Numbered from the stretch's first letter, positions 46,561 to 59,486 are shown. The stretch is DNA of 64,000 nucleotides from Histoplasma ohiense (GCA_017607445.1 JAEVHH010000003.1:4340001-4404000), one strand, 5' to 3'. The notes: generated by a model from the letters alone, not told the origin. Numbers and translations are program-made.

Positions 46561-47295
46561 TAAAGGTTTGCTTACAGGGTGGGGTCCCCTTGGAATCCAG
46601 TGGCTTTCTCCCACAAAGGTTCTCTGCGTGATTCTTTGAGCTCAGAACGGAGCGATAGCCGGAAACGGAATGAGCCAGGAAGCTTGTATTTTCAGAGGTC
46701 TTCTACCTCAATCCTTTTGCCGAACCTATTTATTACCCTGGCGTTTGGCTTTTTTACTTGTAATGGCGAGCCCCAATGATGGAGCTGATTGTGAAGCATC
46801 CACTCGAGTTTATCAGCTAAGTAGTGGGTTATGATTAACTCCTACCACACAATGATAGCTATATTGTTGCTCGTTTACACCAGTCCTGTTTCCATGGCAA
46901 TTTCAAACTTACTATTTGATGTAAGTACATATTTGATTGCATGTTTCTTCCTACTGTCCTTAAGGATCTCACCTCTCTCGATTACTTTCACTTGAATGAT
47001 CCGTGAGGGACGAAATCCACCTCTGGCAAACTTGCTGCTAAGTTGACTATCCTACTTACGGTGGACCATATTACAGTGGCAATACATATATATATTGGTT
47101 TTATTTAGCCTTATCCAACCTGGCTCTGTCTTGTAAGTGTATATGAAATTCCCTATAAGGCTCACATGGTACTCTTCAAATTGTAGCTAACGACGGGGAA
47201 CAGCTATTACACCATTTAGAATATCTGGAATATATCAAAGTGAATGCGGTCTACCGATTATTAGCAATTCCTGATATTCCCTTGTTATAGATCAT
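45243..47295. other. Intergenic region, divergent between ERG27 and a membrane-protein gene
   Basis: A 2-kb spacer. It holds a TAAA microsatellite (46523-46564) and, near its right end, candidate 5' exons for the following gene: an ATG at 46852 opens a signal-peptide-like frame of 23 codons ending at a GTAAGT donor at 46921. Nothing else is recognisable. Confidence 0.5.
46523..46564. repeat. Poly-A / (TAAA)n microsatellite
   Basis: Fourteen A residues run into about six TAAA units with one CAAA variant. Simple non-coding repeat. Confidence 0.9.
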
Positions 47296-48412
47296 ATGTT
47301 ACAACGAAGAGCGGAAGCAGCCACCGGAGAATATTCCGGCGCAGCTATGATTACAGGGCCTATAACAATATCGGTTACGACTGTTGACCATTCCTTAATA
47401 CCCACAAGCTCTGCAACATTTTCATCAACTTCTATCACCAGAATATCTAGCACCTCGATGGACAAGAGAATTGGAGCCTTGGGATCCAGAGATCTTGGGC
47501 CTGGAGTTGCTATTGGGTCTTGCACATGGCCAACTGAAGATGTTACCGTAACAGATTCAAACCATCATACAACTGTCTATCCCCAGATTCTCTGTAGGGA
47601 CAATACGGAACGCTGCTGCCCACTTGAGGGAACACCTGACACGCCTCTATCGGCATGCCCGCAGGGCTATGTGATCGCAGGGGAGAATACATGCTGCCCA
47701 CGGTGAGTATGAGCTTAAAGTTTTCCCAAATACCATTCGCCAATTGATACTGAAGAAGCTCTGTGCTAGCGGTTGGTCGGTTTTTAGTACTTTACTCGGC
47801 ACGCAAACCCCATGCTACAGCAAATTTTCGACTGCTGTACCCCCAGCCGCGACTGCAAGCGCAGACACCAGCACCACAACCATCCGCACAGCTCTATTCG
47901 CGAAGAAATATGACATCGTTCCTTCGCAGACGGTACAACCTTCAGCGTCTCTTCCTACTACCTCTCCAGCTTCTTCAGACTCTTCAGAACAAATTCTCTC
48001 AAAATCACGGCGGTTGAGCGACAGAGAAATTGCCGGCGTGGTCACAGGCTCGGTGTTAGGCATCATATTATTTTTGGGGATCGCGGTCGTGCTTCTCCGC
48101 AGATGGAAACGCTCCAAAGTCACTGTGGATGACCTGATTCGCCAGCCGACTAAAGGCACCCACGAACTCGCGCCAACCGACAACCAATATCCGGCCAAGC
48201 AACCTCATGATGAGTCGTGGATGACGGGAACGACGCAGAGTGTTCCGATTAATCCAGCTAATAGTAACCACCATATACCGATGGCCTATTTGACAAACAT
48301 AACCCCTACAATACGCACTGTCGAACCACAGGAGCTGCCCGGCAATACATTTATTAATGAATATCATCCGGCTTATCGAAATGATCCGTGTCCATGGAGA
48401 GTTCAACCATAG
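47296..48412 (+). CDS. Ser/Thr-rich single-pass membrane protein, Mid2/Wsc-style layout (N-terminus unresolved)
   Basis: Two supported exons, 47296-47702 and 47770-48412, join with a 67-bp intron (CG|C restores Arg), giving 349 residues from the first ATG of the open frame. The ectodomain is Ser/Thr-rich, with a cysteine cluster (ILCRDNTERCCPLEG, ACPQGYV, NTCCPRGWS, TPCYS) reminiscent of the CCP/CPxGY modules in many fungal surface proteins. One strong membrane span lies at about residues 223-245 (IAGVVTGSVLGIILFLGIAVVLL), followed by the stop-transfer RRWKRSK and a cytosolic tail of about 100 residues. Such a protein needs a signal peptide, which the ATG at 47296 does not provide; the acceptor-like TTGTTATAG at 47281-47290 suggests that the true start lies in upstream exons. 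Possible wall-stress sensor; function is inferred from layout only. Confidence 0.65.
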
Positions 48413-51400
48413 TCCATCTGTTCTTCGCTGGACCCTTAAGATGTTTTTATCTCTCGCCATCAATTCTCAGTTACATCCCAGCTATTTGCTACGAATTTTT
48501 AATATACAAGTGACAGTCCATATTACGCAATATTTTCTCGTGTATTTAAGGGCGGGAGGTAGCACATTATTTTTATTAATGTTGATTTTTATTATTATTA
48601 TTATTATTCAGCGAGGTTTTACATTATTTTCTTCGACCTAGGTGACGACTGAAAATATGAAGTCTGCCTCAGAATTTATACGGATCATTTTGAAAATGTT
48701 GCTTAAAATTTAGGCTCTGGTAGTAGTAACTCTCTTGGAGAAGCGCAACGTTACGTGTTGAGAGAAAACCTAACAGAATAAAGACATAAGGATCATCGGT
48801 CGCAGTATCATCATGACTGTGCCTTTTGTGAAAGGAAACGAAGTGAACAACTCCACCAGAGAACGTAATTCAAAGAAAAGAGAGGTTCTATTAAGCAGTA
48901 TTCGCCACTACTTAAAGTCCCCTATTGTTTTTATCAGCAAGACACCCTATAAGCTGAACTTTACTACCCACTTCCCATGACCTTTGAAAGACCTCTCTGA
49001 AACCAGTCCAGTTTCAACTCTGAACGGCTGGTCCCGGATACAGGCTCCATGTACCCGTCCCTCGCTCACTTTGTAGATACGAGATTCGTACACGTTTGGC
49101 CTGCTCTAAGGCAAATCAGCTACAATGTCAAGCATGGCTAGCAACGCAAAAAGGGCTACTCTTTAACCGGATCCCCCAATTCAGAAGCTACAGTTGTTGT
49201 GTTCAAAATGCCAAAAGCCAGGGTGTCCTTTGGTATCCTATTTGCCCGATAAAACGGGAAAGTAGATAGGGGTGACTCCTCCCCCGGCCTCGTAAGATGA
49301 TAGTACTTATTGGATTGGGGATATATTCCAAATAGCCAACTCCAATTCGAATGGGTTCTTGCCCGGAGGAATAATTTCCTCAAGAAAGGTTCCAAATTTA
49401 AAGCAAGCCCGGCCGCCACTTAGTATATATAATTGAGTGGGAATTATGTATAACCTCACACTAGACAATAAATATTGCTAGCAGTAATCAAGGTGAGGGG
49501 GATTTCGATACCAGGGGTCCCCTGTCTTGCAGGCTGGCCCATGTATAGATGCCCATTTGCGGGAGATCCTCACCCTGCCAGAGAGCAAGAATGGTGTGTT
49601 TGGATAGGTCTGACATTTTTCATGAAAGCAAATCGGTATTAGCTGGAGCATCAGGAGCGACCGTTCGCGCTTGCCGCTGGACTGCCGGGCTTATTTCGAG
49701 AAGGTTGAGCTTCGGTGCGAACAGTCGATGCGTATTAAGTCGGTCGGGCGACACCCGCTGCATATTTTGGCTGGAATCAAAGCTAGGCGTGAGGGGATTG
49801 GGAGATTGAGATATCCTGTCAAAAGATCTCTGAGTCTTCCAGGCCTTGCCTGTCCGCTTCCTGGCATAGCTCAATAAGTAGGAGGGACATTCGCACATCC
49901 TTGTTGTCAAGTGGGAGGTGGTATGCATGTTCCACCCAAACTAACACTCAGCAGATGCAGGGAGCAGTTCAACCGTAAGGCAATCTCAATGAACATTTGG
50001 TATAAGAGGGAAAAGCAACCGAGGTGTTTTTCCTAGTGTCCCAAGTCTAGGCCGCTCACCATTTTGACGGATGTAACCAAAGTTTTGGACCGCCACGACA
50101 GATATATATGTTACGGGTATGCATGTCGCGCGGCTCTTCGTTTGTGATAAGCATTTCTCCTGCCCGATTTCTTGTTCGGGTCGTTGATATCGGAAATCAT
50201 CGGAGAACGGAAAAGGAGAGATTATTCGGAGCTTTTCGGTTTTATTTATCCTCCTTTTACGCAGTAAATGAATTAGAACGAAATTAGGGAACCGAGCAGG
50301 GACCAGGGATGTATGCATACAGAACAGTGAACCTTACCGAATCGAGAGAATTGAGGTGAGGGGGAGAAAAAGAATTGCTTTATCCTGCAGGGGAGCGAAG
50401 TGCAGTGCATATAATTCCCCCTCTTGGCCTCAAGAATGACAGAACAACCAGTCCAGTCCCATGGCAAGTCTCCGAGTTGATGAGAACTTTCGTTTGGACG
50501 GACCGCTATTTTTGAGCGGAGGATTGTCCTCCCAGAGCCACGAGAGATCCTCCAAGGCTGTGCTCGGCGTTTGACTTAGGCGCGATTCAACTGTTATCGA
50601 CCTTGGATATGGTACGGTACATGTACCGTACTCGGACAGAAACAGGAGCCTGCAGGCGCCCTTTTGGTTGGCTAAGGTGATGCTGGGCTTGACCATCCGG
50701 AGGCGAAGCATCGATTTCCCAATCCGCGACAGACATCGCTCCCACGGCACTGAGGCTTTTCGGCTCCAAAGACGATGAGACAGATGAACCGGGCTAACAA
50801 GGCCTGGAGCATCGCGACTGACGGATCCCCCAATATTAAATCGCATGCACGCTGATTGGCAGCTGGACACCGCGGAGATCACAGCCGAAATCAAATATTC
50901 CTCCCCGGGCGATTGCAATCATCCTGGGATCCCTGGAGAGTTGAAGGAATCAACACATTTACCACGATGCTGTTAATCGAGGTGCTGACGATCACGCACA
51001 GGGCTGTTGTCTTCGATCAAGAGCCGAAATGTTCCTCTATTCCATCATTGCTCCGTGGCAGTCGACCATTATTGAAGTTCCACAGCCAAAAACCCCCCTT
51101 CCTCATTATTTTACAAGGCCTTGTGGAGATTTCAGGACCACACTCGATTTCCTGGCGCTAAATCGAGGGACGGAAGCGCTAATCGTACACAAGCCACTCC
51201 AATCCACTAGTAAAGTGGACATCTTGTGTCAGCTATTTTGGATTCTGGCCAAACAGAGCAGTGGTTCCAGCAATCTGTATCCTCAATCAGAGATCAGCAA
51301 CCGTCTACCCAGATCTCGCTCTTCAGCATTTCCTCGTTTCGATGGTAATATTTCAAGAAGCCCGAACTCCTTCAGACGCTTGTTTCGATGCTTTCCACCA

Positions 51401-54400
51401 AACCCAAGGTTTCGGTCCACTCGGTTCCGCTAGCAACAGTTTGATCATCCTCTGTGGCCCTAACTCCTCCCCCTTAGTGCGTCTGAGGTGACCCGTCTCG
51501 CGACCCGTTCATCTACAGTGTAAGCAAGAATTTGGCTTTCAGACAGCGGAATTCCAGCCAACAGCACGCTGTTGGTTTGAGCTGAATAACCTGCATTCGG
51601 GTTTGAACACCTCTAGGGATTTGGAATCATTTTCTCATCCTCGCCAAAGATTTACACAGTTAACTTGTGTGTTCAATTGGTAGCTGCAGCCAAGGACGTA
51701 TGTACAGTACCTCGAATCTTTCATGCTTGTAACATCTGACAGCTGAGTTTAAAACGAAGTGAAAATGATAAAAAGCTTTTGAACATCTCAGTCGTGTTGT
51801 TTTTCACGACGCTTCTCAGCCTAGCTCCTGACATTTTCTTTCACCTGGAAGATGGAGCCGTGCAAAAGTTTGATCTCCACTTTTTAGAGTAGCCGGAAGC
51901 GGGAACTTGTATGGATTAACGACTCCATCGATGCTTGGCCCCCTTGCCATTGCTGCCAACGATTTGTTGACTCTGGCGAAAGTGTGGTGTACGCCATGCT
52001 CCAATGTTATGTCTTGTATGTGTGATATTTATGTTGGTCTATGACGGGTGTTCCCGCGTAGGTACTGTAACTGTACATTCCAGGACCTGTTTATTTCGCA
52101 GAGTATATATTCCGTATTGGAGTACGGAGTTATGATATTGAAGGAAGTCTCGCGAAGGAGAGTTGCTGGTCTGATATGTACTCGGTACTGCACTGCACAG
52201 TACAGAATACTGTACATTATGATGACATTGCTGAGATCCCGGAAGTATCTCTGCTACCGCCACGCAAAGTACCTGTGAATATTTTTCTATTTTGCTGTAG
52301 TGGTTAAGAGTAACTATTCGAATACGGACTCAGGAAGAGTTCTTATAGGGTAACAACACCAGCGTGCCCTGCAAGAGATCGCACTGATTGTATTAGAAGC
52401 ACCACAATGTGTTTTTGTCAACGGACTTGTTGATTGTTCAGGGTTCTACTGATTTTATCAAGAAAATTTGCAGGTAAGTTGGCGTCCTGATTCGACAGTC
52501 ATATTTGAGACTGGTGTAGCTGTCTGCCTTATGCCTTTCCCCATTTTGCCAGGGGCCTTTATCAACTATTTAATGATTGACAAAGTCGTCCCAGCCTTCT
52601 GGGTCGGTATCATTGGGCTATATATCCGCATCGACGATTTACACATTTTTCATCCGTGCTATGGTACATGTAAGACTGAATGAGATTAAGTTAGCGTTGA
52701 GTGCATTGATTAGTTCCTAAAGATCCATGCTGGACTAAAGTGTATTTGGTGATGGTCAGTTCATTTGGCCACTGTCACCGCTGCACCGCTGCACCGCTGG
52801 GATGTGGCCCTTGCAAGCGTTCATTTTTATCAAGGGAGGTTGTAAATCATGCGACAGGGGCCCATCGATAGGGTTCAGTCCCGAACTTTATTAAACGTCG
52901 TCCCAAGAATGTGGGTAAGCTGGGAAAATTTGCTTCCTGTTCTCGAAGTATGCTGCAGAATGAAATGATATGTAGCCATTGTCAATTTTGAGACTTGAAA
53001 GTGGCATATTACCACAAACAACAAACATCCAGATACGCGAGATACAGCCCTCGAGAAGTCACCGTCCCTACGTAGATTGGAGCATAGCACTGGAATTCGG
53101 TGCAGGCAATCCTTGCAGAATGAGGGGTGCGACATTGATATCTCATCTTGTGACCCAAGTGGCTCGCCATAGAGCGGAATATCAGGTGGCTAAAACGTTG
53201 CATTCGTATTCATGGATCGGTCCAGAGGACAGCGGGAGGAGTTGGTCTTCAATTTCTACAAAAGAACTGAAATGGAGACATGAGCACAAAATCAGTCGCC
53301 TGCAGGTCGTGTTGGAGCCTACCCCTTTGCTCCTTACTTCACGCTCCTGCCGAAGAATAAGGGCAGAATCCATCTTCCCGCTCGAAAGATGCAACAAGAT
53401 CCAACTTGTCGTTTGCTGGCGCATCCATCCATCTCCCACGCACGCTGCAGACTGGCAGCTCCAGCATTGACAAGCAGCCCTTTTGTTCCACACCGGTTTT
53501 CCATGGTTGTCAGTGATTGGGAGCCGCCATTACGCTTTTGGCCAGCCCGACCTGGGGAGACCTGGCCTCCCACCCAACTCCAGGATGATTGGAGCCCAGT
53601 CGCTGCACACGCCGCTAGCAGGCAATTGCATTCAAAATGCGGGGTGTGGCTGTCTGGCTTTTCCTGGCAAGTTGGTGCTTGGGATCGGTAATTTTGAATT
53701 CAAATGCGGCCTGGTACTGTACGCGGATGTTCGAGGCAATGCCCCCAGCGTAGTGAGAGACAATAACGGATAAGAAGCAAATATACACCGGCAGGCAGCG
53801 AGGCTGGCCATGGCTTTTCACTGACACATACCATAATTTCCCTTTCTCATCTCTGGCTAATAAGATTTCAGAGGAAAAGCCCGACCACCAGCTTGTGCTG
53901 CGTGCTGCGAAACGGAGAAGGATCGACTCTGCAACAGATCTTATTCGATGAGTACTACGGAAGCATGGTAGCGGTCTCACAATCTTGCCTAGCACGTTTT
54001 TGACGGTTAGACCCATGTTATTTTGTTATCTCGCCCTCGGTGGTGCGTAGGGCAAAAGCTCCCCGAGCTGATTCTCCTTTCTTAACATATCATTGTGGTT
54101 GCGTAGAACGGCACACGGAATGCTTCGGGTACTGTATGGGTCCAATGGTGGGAAGCCGACGGATGGCTGCTTAAAGCAGTTCCTTTGTTCCCTTGGATTC
54201 GTCAAGTGGCACATTAGGGCACTCAATCAAACGAATAACAAACTGTTGGCTGTCAAACTAACCAACAAAGCCGCGATATTCTTGATCATCACAAGATGGA
54301 ACAACCAACTACTGGACATGCCGATCAAAATTTTCAACAACAAATTGAGTTTCGATTACTCCAGAAATAAATACCTGCACAAACGCGACTACCACACCCG

Positions 54401-57054
54401 CGGATGCTTGATGCAGCCAAGTTTCATGTAGCAGTCGTATTCAACTTTCTTTTCCTTTCATCTGATTGGAACCCGCTGGGACGTCCACCCTCGGTAATCA
54501 CTCTTTGGGAGAATAAATACACCCATCAGACATGATCGTGGAAACGGAGGCTGCCAGTCGGCGAGGCGAGAAAAAACGCGCCGTGATAAGATGAACCGTG
54601 AGGCTGCAGCCGTGTTGGGAGGAGCGATCCTTATCTGTTTTCAGGATATATCATTCTCAGCACATGCAGTTGGCATATCCTTTGCATCCCCTGACTGATC
54701 GCTGCATAATCGCGCGCATTATTGAACAATTTTGGACTTTGCGCGATCCAGCCATACATCTGGAGTGCGGAAGCCGATCACGAATTAATGCATATCCAAA
54801 ACACCCGTTCTTCACCCCCAAGCATTGGCGCAACCCATGGGCTAAATGCTAAATTCAAGGTTTAGTGGGTTTGGATGCCATGTGCTGTTCGGGAATAAAA
54901 AGTCAGGTAGTGCATGAATGCTTACATAGGGTCTCTCTCTCACTAGAGAAGGGCCGATCAAGAAGGCCCACTATCAAGGATAGTTTCCCTGAAGGGTATT
55001 TTCCTTTCATTATTTTCTCCCCTATGATGATTCCCCCGCAGTTCTGGTGGTTGAATATTTTACTCCTGTACCTGGCTGATAATGAAACGAAAGATTGGTT
55101 TTTTTTAAGGGGCAGCAGCCGAAACACGGGTGGAGGAATGTTGAGTGGAATACCGCCAAAGTTGTGTGGCGTCTGGTAGCTGCAGCCACTGCCCCCATCT
55201 CACATCCACAAGCAACAACGGGCTCTTGGACGCGCACATACCGAAGTGACAAACTTGGTTGAGGCCACATGGAATGAGGGAAGCGTAGGCACTGTACGGA
55301 GTTACATGTCCTGGACATGTTGTGCAAATATTTCTCCGTTTCGCATCACGGATATGCGCTCTCGTTACGAATTAAATATGTGTGGTTTAAGCGTGCCTCA
55401 CTTTCCTCTGTCAGTGAACACTAACTAGCTTGCTCCAGAATAACCTCCCGAAATCTCAAACATTGCGCCAACCTACTCCGTACACTGTGGGTAATGAGAA
55501 ATAGCAGGTCTTGCAGATCGTCGTAACTTGGAATATCTCAATTCATGCTCTGGAACTCTATTCCACAAATATGAGGATTCCAAGTTACACCTGTCAAGCC
55601 ACAAAAAAAAAAAAAACACGCGCAGAGTACTCTTGAATAATTGATTGTCAAGATCATATCCAAACAAAAGCTGCGGTAACTCCATACCCCATGCGAATGC
55701 GGACTGCACGAACTACACCGTTCAATTAACGTTCCCATCCGTTTGGTAACCCAGGAGCTCACTGGCGCCCACCAAAGAAGCCCAACACTCAGGAAAGCAA
55801 AACTTAGACTTGAGCCTTGCTACTATGGTTGGTGCTAATCGACATGACATTCCAATGCCAAATGGTTACTAAGGCACTACCGGACAGTCCTTGACTTTGA
55901 CCTCTGACAACGTCTGCCTACGAAGATAGAGAACTGTCGAGGCAGAGAAAGAAGAGAGCGGGAAGCGGCGTCCAAAATACATTCCCCAAACCTTGATTTA
56001 TTAAACGCTTCCCGCTTGAGTGCGGTTTAAGTTTTCAGAATCTATTCGTCATTGGAGCGGCAAATAGACCCGGGATCAATCACTGTTAGTTACATTTTAC
56101 GCAGTATGTGGGAAGAGGGACTGAAGAAAGCTATCTGGGAGTGTCACATTTGAGGGGCAAACCCAAACTGTGGTTTCCTGGACAGGGGGCCCCTAAGCTA
56201 AGCTGTTAGCATGATGTGGGGATGGGGAGATACTGAGCATCCCCAGAACCAAGTCGGCCTGATAATAATCAAAATAATGCTTCCGCGGGCTAGAGGACGG
56301 CTAAGCCACGCCCCCCGGGACAGCCTCCCCATCCCCACCCCAAAGTCCCTGTCCGTACCGCTGTTGGGCTTACTGCTAATATGACTCCATGAACCCTGTA
56401 AATCATTGAACTCCACTTCCCAGGACTGCCCAGTATCCAGTCAGTGCCATCGACCACTGACAGCGAGCTTACTTTACCGCTAATATCGGCCTAGCAGTAT
56501 CCGCGTGGTACCCGTATGATACTGCTTTCGACGACCAATAGTCCCCGCCGTTTGTCCTGATGGTTTCCCTCAACTCCACTTCCTCGTACCCTCAGTTCAT
56601 TTTGCTTTCCTTTTTCCTTGGGGTCAACTATCTGCAATGCTTTTTACGTTCCTAGTTAGCCAGTTCTTGACTGGCGGAGATCGAGAATTCTAGTCCCGCA
56701 TGTCTTCCAAGGTTCTGTCCTCCCACTCACCCTCGTTGGTGCACACTACTCTCCAGAACCAACGTCCATCTTCAATATTTGTAACCGTTTTTCCCTTCAG
56801 TTCACTGATTTTGACTTTTATTTCTATTTTTATTTCTGCTGTGCTTTTTATTCTTTAAATCATCTTTTATTTTTACTTTTTTCTACGACATTGGTTCCCT
56901 TTATCTTGTCGCTCGTTCCCTCTTCTCTCCCTCTTGACACAATATTTTTCTGTACTGATGCCCTCGTTTCGCCTTTAAACTGCATCTGCATTCGTTTTGC
57001 TGTTCACTTTGAACCACTCGACCTTTAACCAGCTTGGCTGTACTCCCAACAAAC
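48413..57054. other. 8.6-kb gene-poor region upstream of a C2H2 transcription factor
   Basis: No supported gene was found on either strand. Open frames of up to about 160 codons occur but have no recognisable domain, biased composition and no consistent splice context. The region has an (ATT)n run at 48590-48608, a 20-bp perfect palindrome at 50612-50631, a group of small GTAC-containing inverted repeats near 52040-52215, and TACGGAGT/TACTCCGTA motifs. The last about 500 bases before 57055 are T/C-rich and look like a leader. It may combine a long regulatory region with decayed repeats. Confidence 0.5.
50612..50631. repeat. 20-bp perfect palindrome GTACGGTACATGTACCGTAC
   Basis: The sequence equals its own reverse complement over all twenty bases; the next bases outward do not match. 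It could be a symmetrical protein-binding site or the remnant of a small inverted-repeat element. Confidence 0.8.
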
Positions 57055-58172
57055 ATGCCCCGTTCGCGCAACTTCCCGTGTACATGGAATAACTGTAGGA
57101 AGGTAAGAAAATCAATACCTACTTTCAATGCCCGCATTTGGCTGATTGACATCGATGTCTTTGTTATGTTTTGTTCCAGGCTTTCAACCGAAAGTCGGAT
57201 CTGTGCAGACACTTTCGAATACATACAAATGAACGACCTTATCGCTGCAGTTTTCCAGATTGTACAAAAAGCTTCATCCAGCGCTCGGCCTTGACTGTCC
57301 ATTCTCGCACCCATACTGGCGAGAAGCCCCATGTATGCGACTATGAGAGCTGCAGTAAAGCCTTTTCTGATGTATGTTAATATCCAGGGCGTTGCGAGCT
57401 ACCTACCATTTGCACCAGGGCCTAGACGCCGCGATTTCACGCAACTCTAATCTTTGTGTGGCATTAAATTACCTCGTTTCTGTTTTGGCCGAACATGGAG
57501 TTAACATCGGTTATAGTCCTCGAGCCTAGCTCGTCATCGGCGAATACATACTGGCAGGCGACCATATAAGTGTTTGGAGTCAGAATGTGGGCGAAGGTAA
57601 TTTTCTCGCTCCTTCGTTGGCCTTTGAAGGACGAGATACTGATATCATCTTTTAGTTTCTGCCGAAAAACGACATTAACCAAACATCAGAATCGGTCTCA
57701 CCAACCTGAGGTCCAACCGCCAGCCGCTTGCACTACTCGAGAACCATTATATTCACAGCCGCCCCCTAGCTTGTTACCCCCAGCAAGCAGCCTCCCTAAT
57801 AACCAGCAAACATATCCGCCCCCTCAAGTAGCTGCTGTTGCGCATGTCTTCTATCCCCCTCCTACACAGCCACCTCCTGTTCATTCAATACCCGTCACTG
57901 GAGAGCAACCCATCATCGGAGCTGAAATTAATTATACTGGCTCTGGGCTTGTATTTAATCCTCAAATTCAAGGTTACGAAGTTCCTCCAACACCAGTGGA
58001 ATCTGTGCCAAGATTTTCGCCAGCACCTCCAAGGGTCGTTTCAGAGTACGAGGCTCGGCCTCCAATAATTTACCAATCGGAAATCCCAATGGATAATAAA
58101 CCCATGATTTCGCGAATCTTCAATCCATATCAAGACCCAAGAGCTTGGGACTTTCTAGGCCTGGAGGGTTAA
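57055..58172 (+). CDS. C2H2 zinc-finger transcription factor with four fingers
   Basis: Four exons, 57055-57102, 57180-57371, 57517-57596 and 57656-58172, give 278 residues; introns are 77, 145 and 59 bp. Four consecutive C2H2 fingers fill residues 9-122: C9/C14/H27/H31, C39/C44/H57/H61, C69/C74/H87/H91 and C99/C104/H117/H122. Standard linkers TNERPY, TGEKPH and TGRRPY join them. The small third exon was found by continuity: SSSLARHRRIHTGRRPYKC follows the donor after KAFSD and leads to CGR-S|FCRKTTLTKHQ. From residue 123 the protein is rich in Pro, Gln and aromatic residues (PPSLLPPASSLP, YPPPQVA), resembling an activation region, and ends with DPRAWDFLGLEG. It probably binds DNA in the nucleus; I do not recognise a named ortholog. 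A frame that ignores the third exon would lose half of fingers three and four. Confidence 0.9.
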
Positions 58173-59252
58173 ATGCGATCACCCGGAAAGGAACACCATA
58201 TTTGCCGCCTCCTTGAAAACACAAACACCCAAGCAATCCATACGTACACCCCTCCCCCTACCCCAAGGTCTACAACCGCTATTTTGATATTTGGTACACC
58301 CAAGCCATGGTGACTCTGGCTTTCGACCCTCTCTAGGCGGGACTCAACTTATCATGAGTCCGGTTTTATCCAAGCCTGCTCTCATCACAGAGCTTCGGGG
58401 ACTGACGACCAGAGTTAAACAAACAAACGGATTAAGACGGGTGATCCTTCCCAAATTCCTACGCTACTTTATTCTAATGCCAATCGAATGAAGACTATGA
58501 TATAGGAAAGATATACGCACGGCCACAAGGAGAAATATAACTCCTTCCCTCCCCTCCCTCTATCCTCGGACGCTATTGGCGACTGGAGTTTTCTGTTTTT
58601 TCTCGGTGAAGCTTCTTTGTAGCAATTTGTCTGTTCTATTTTACTTTGGGGGCTCCATCTCTCACTATCGATATCCCTTGAGCTATTCTTTCCCCAACTT
58701 CTTGTTACAAATTTTTTTTTTCTTTTAAAGTTTCTATTCTCCCCTTTTGTTATCTTTTTATCTCTTCATCTTATTTATTTTTCCCGTATATTGGTGTCAT
58801 GTGTTACCGACCATTTTTATTCCAACTTTTGACTTGCTAATGCGCAAAACACCTTTATCCAAGTTAGAGATTGAATGAGGAAGTAATACTTTTGTCTGAT
58901 TCGATGGTAGTAAATACGAAATGGCATCCTTCGATTTCAGATAATGGGTTAAATGAGGTTGTATCCACGTTCTCGATTCTCAGTTAATATGGTCCGTGTG
59001 GGGAAGAAAAAGGGTTTACATCATCTGGGGTTCTTTGTCTCTTACTCTTCTGCCCTATGATATCATCATGGCCGTCTTCCTTTTCATTACCTTTTCGTCT
59101 ACTGAGTGTTTCCCGCCCATATATTTCTTTTATCCCTTCGTCCCTTCAATGTTGTAAAATACTTGGATCTTGATCAGCTCAGGTAGAGATATGATCTGTG
59201 TACAGTCCATTTTCCCACGCGTGAACTTTCAACCAGCCTTGCAATACTTAGC

Positions 59253-59275
59253 TTTTTTTTTTTTTTTTTTTTTTT
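59253..59275. repeat. T23 homopolymer
   Basis: Twenty-three consecutive T residues, the left member of a T/A homopolymer pair in non-coding DNA. Confidence 0.95.
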
Positions 59276-59453
59276 GCCTCGAAACACTGCCCGGCCTAAA
59301 TTGTAGATCCATGGTTTTTGCAAGGCATCCTGTATATCCTCCACTGTTTCATTGCGTACGAGAGAAAAAAGCGAGCGCGAAAAAAACGGAAGGTTACTGT
59401 AAAAAATCTCCTCGTCTTAACTTGGAAGTTTTCAAAGCTTTTGAGAGAGACGG

Positions 59454-59486
<33 letters not shown>
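59454..59486. repeat. A33 homopolymer
   Basis: Thirty-three consecutive A residues, the right member of the pair; such length is prone to replication or sequencing error. Confidence 0.95.

Noticed and set aside
50430..50918. 162-codon minus-strand frame in the gene-poor block
   Set aside because: No recognisable domain, passes through the 20-bp palindrome, and no splice context; treated as chance.
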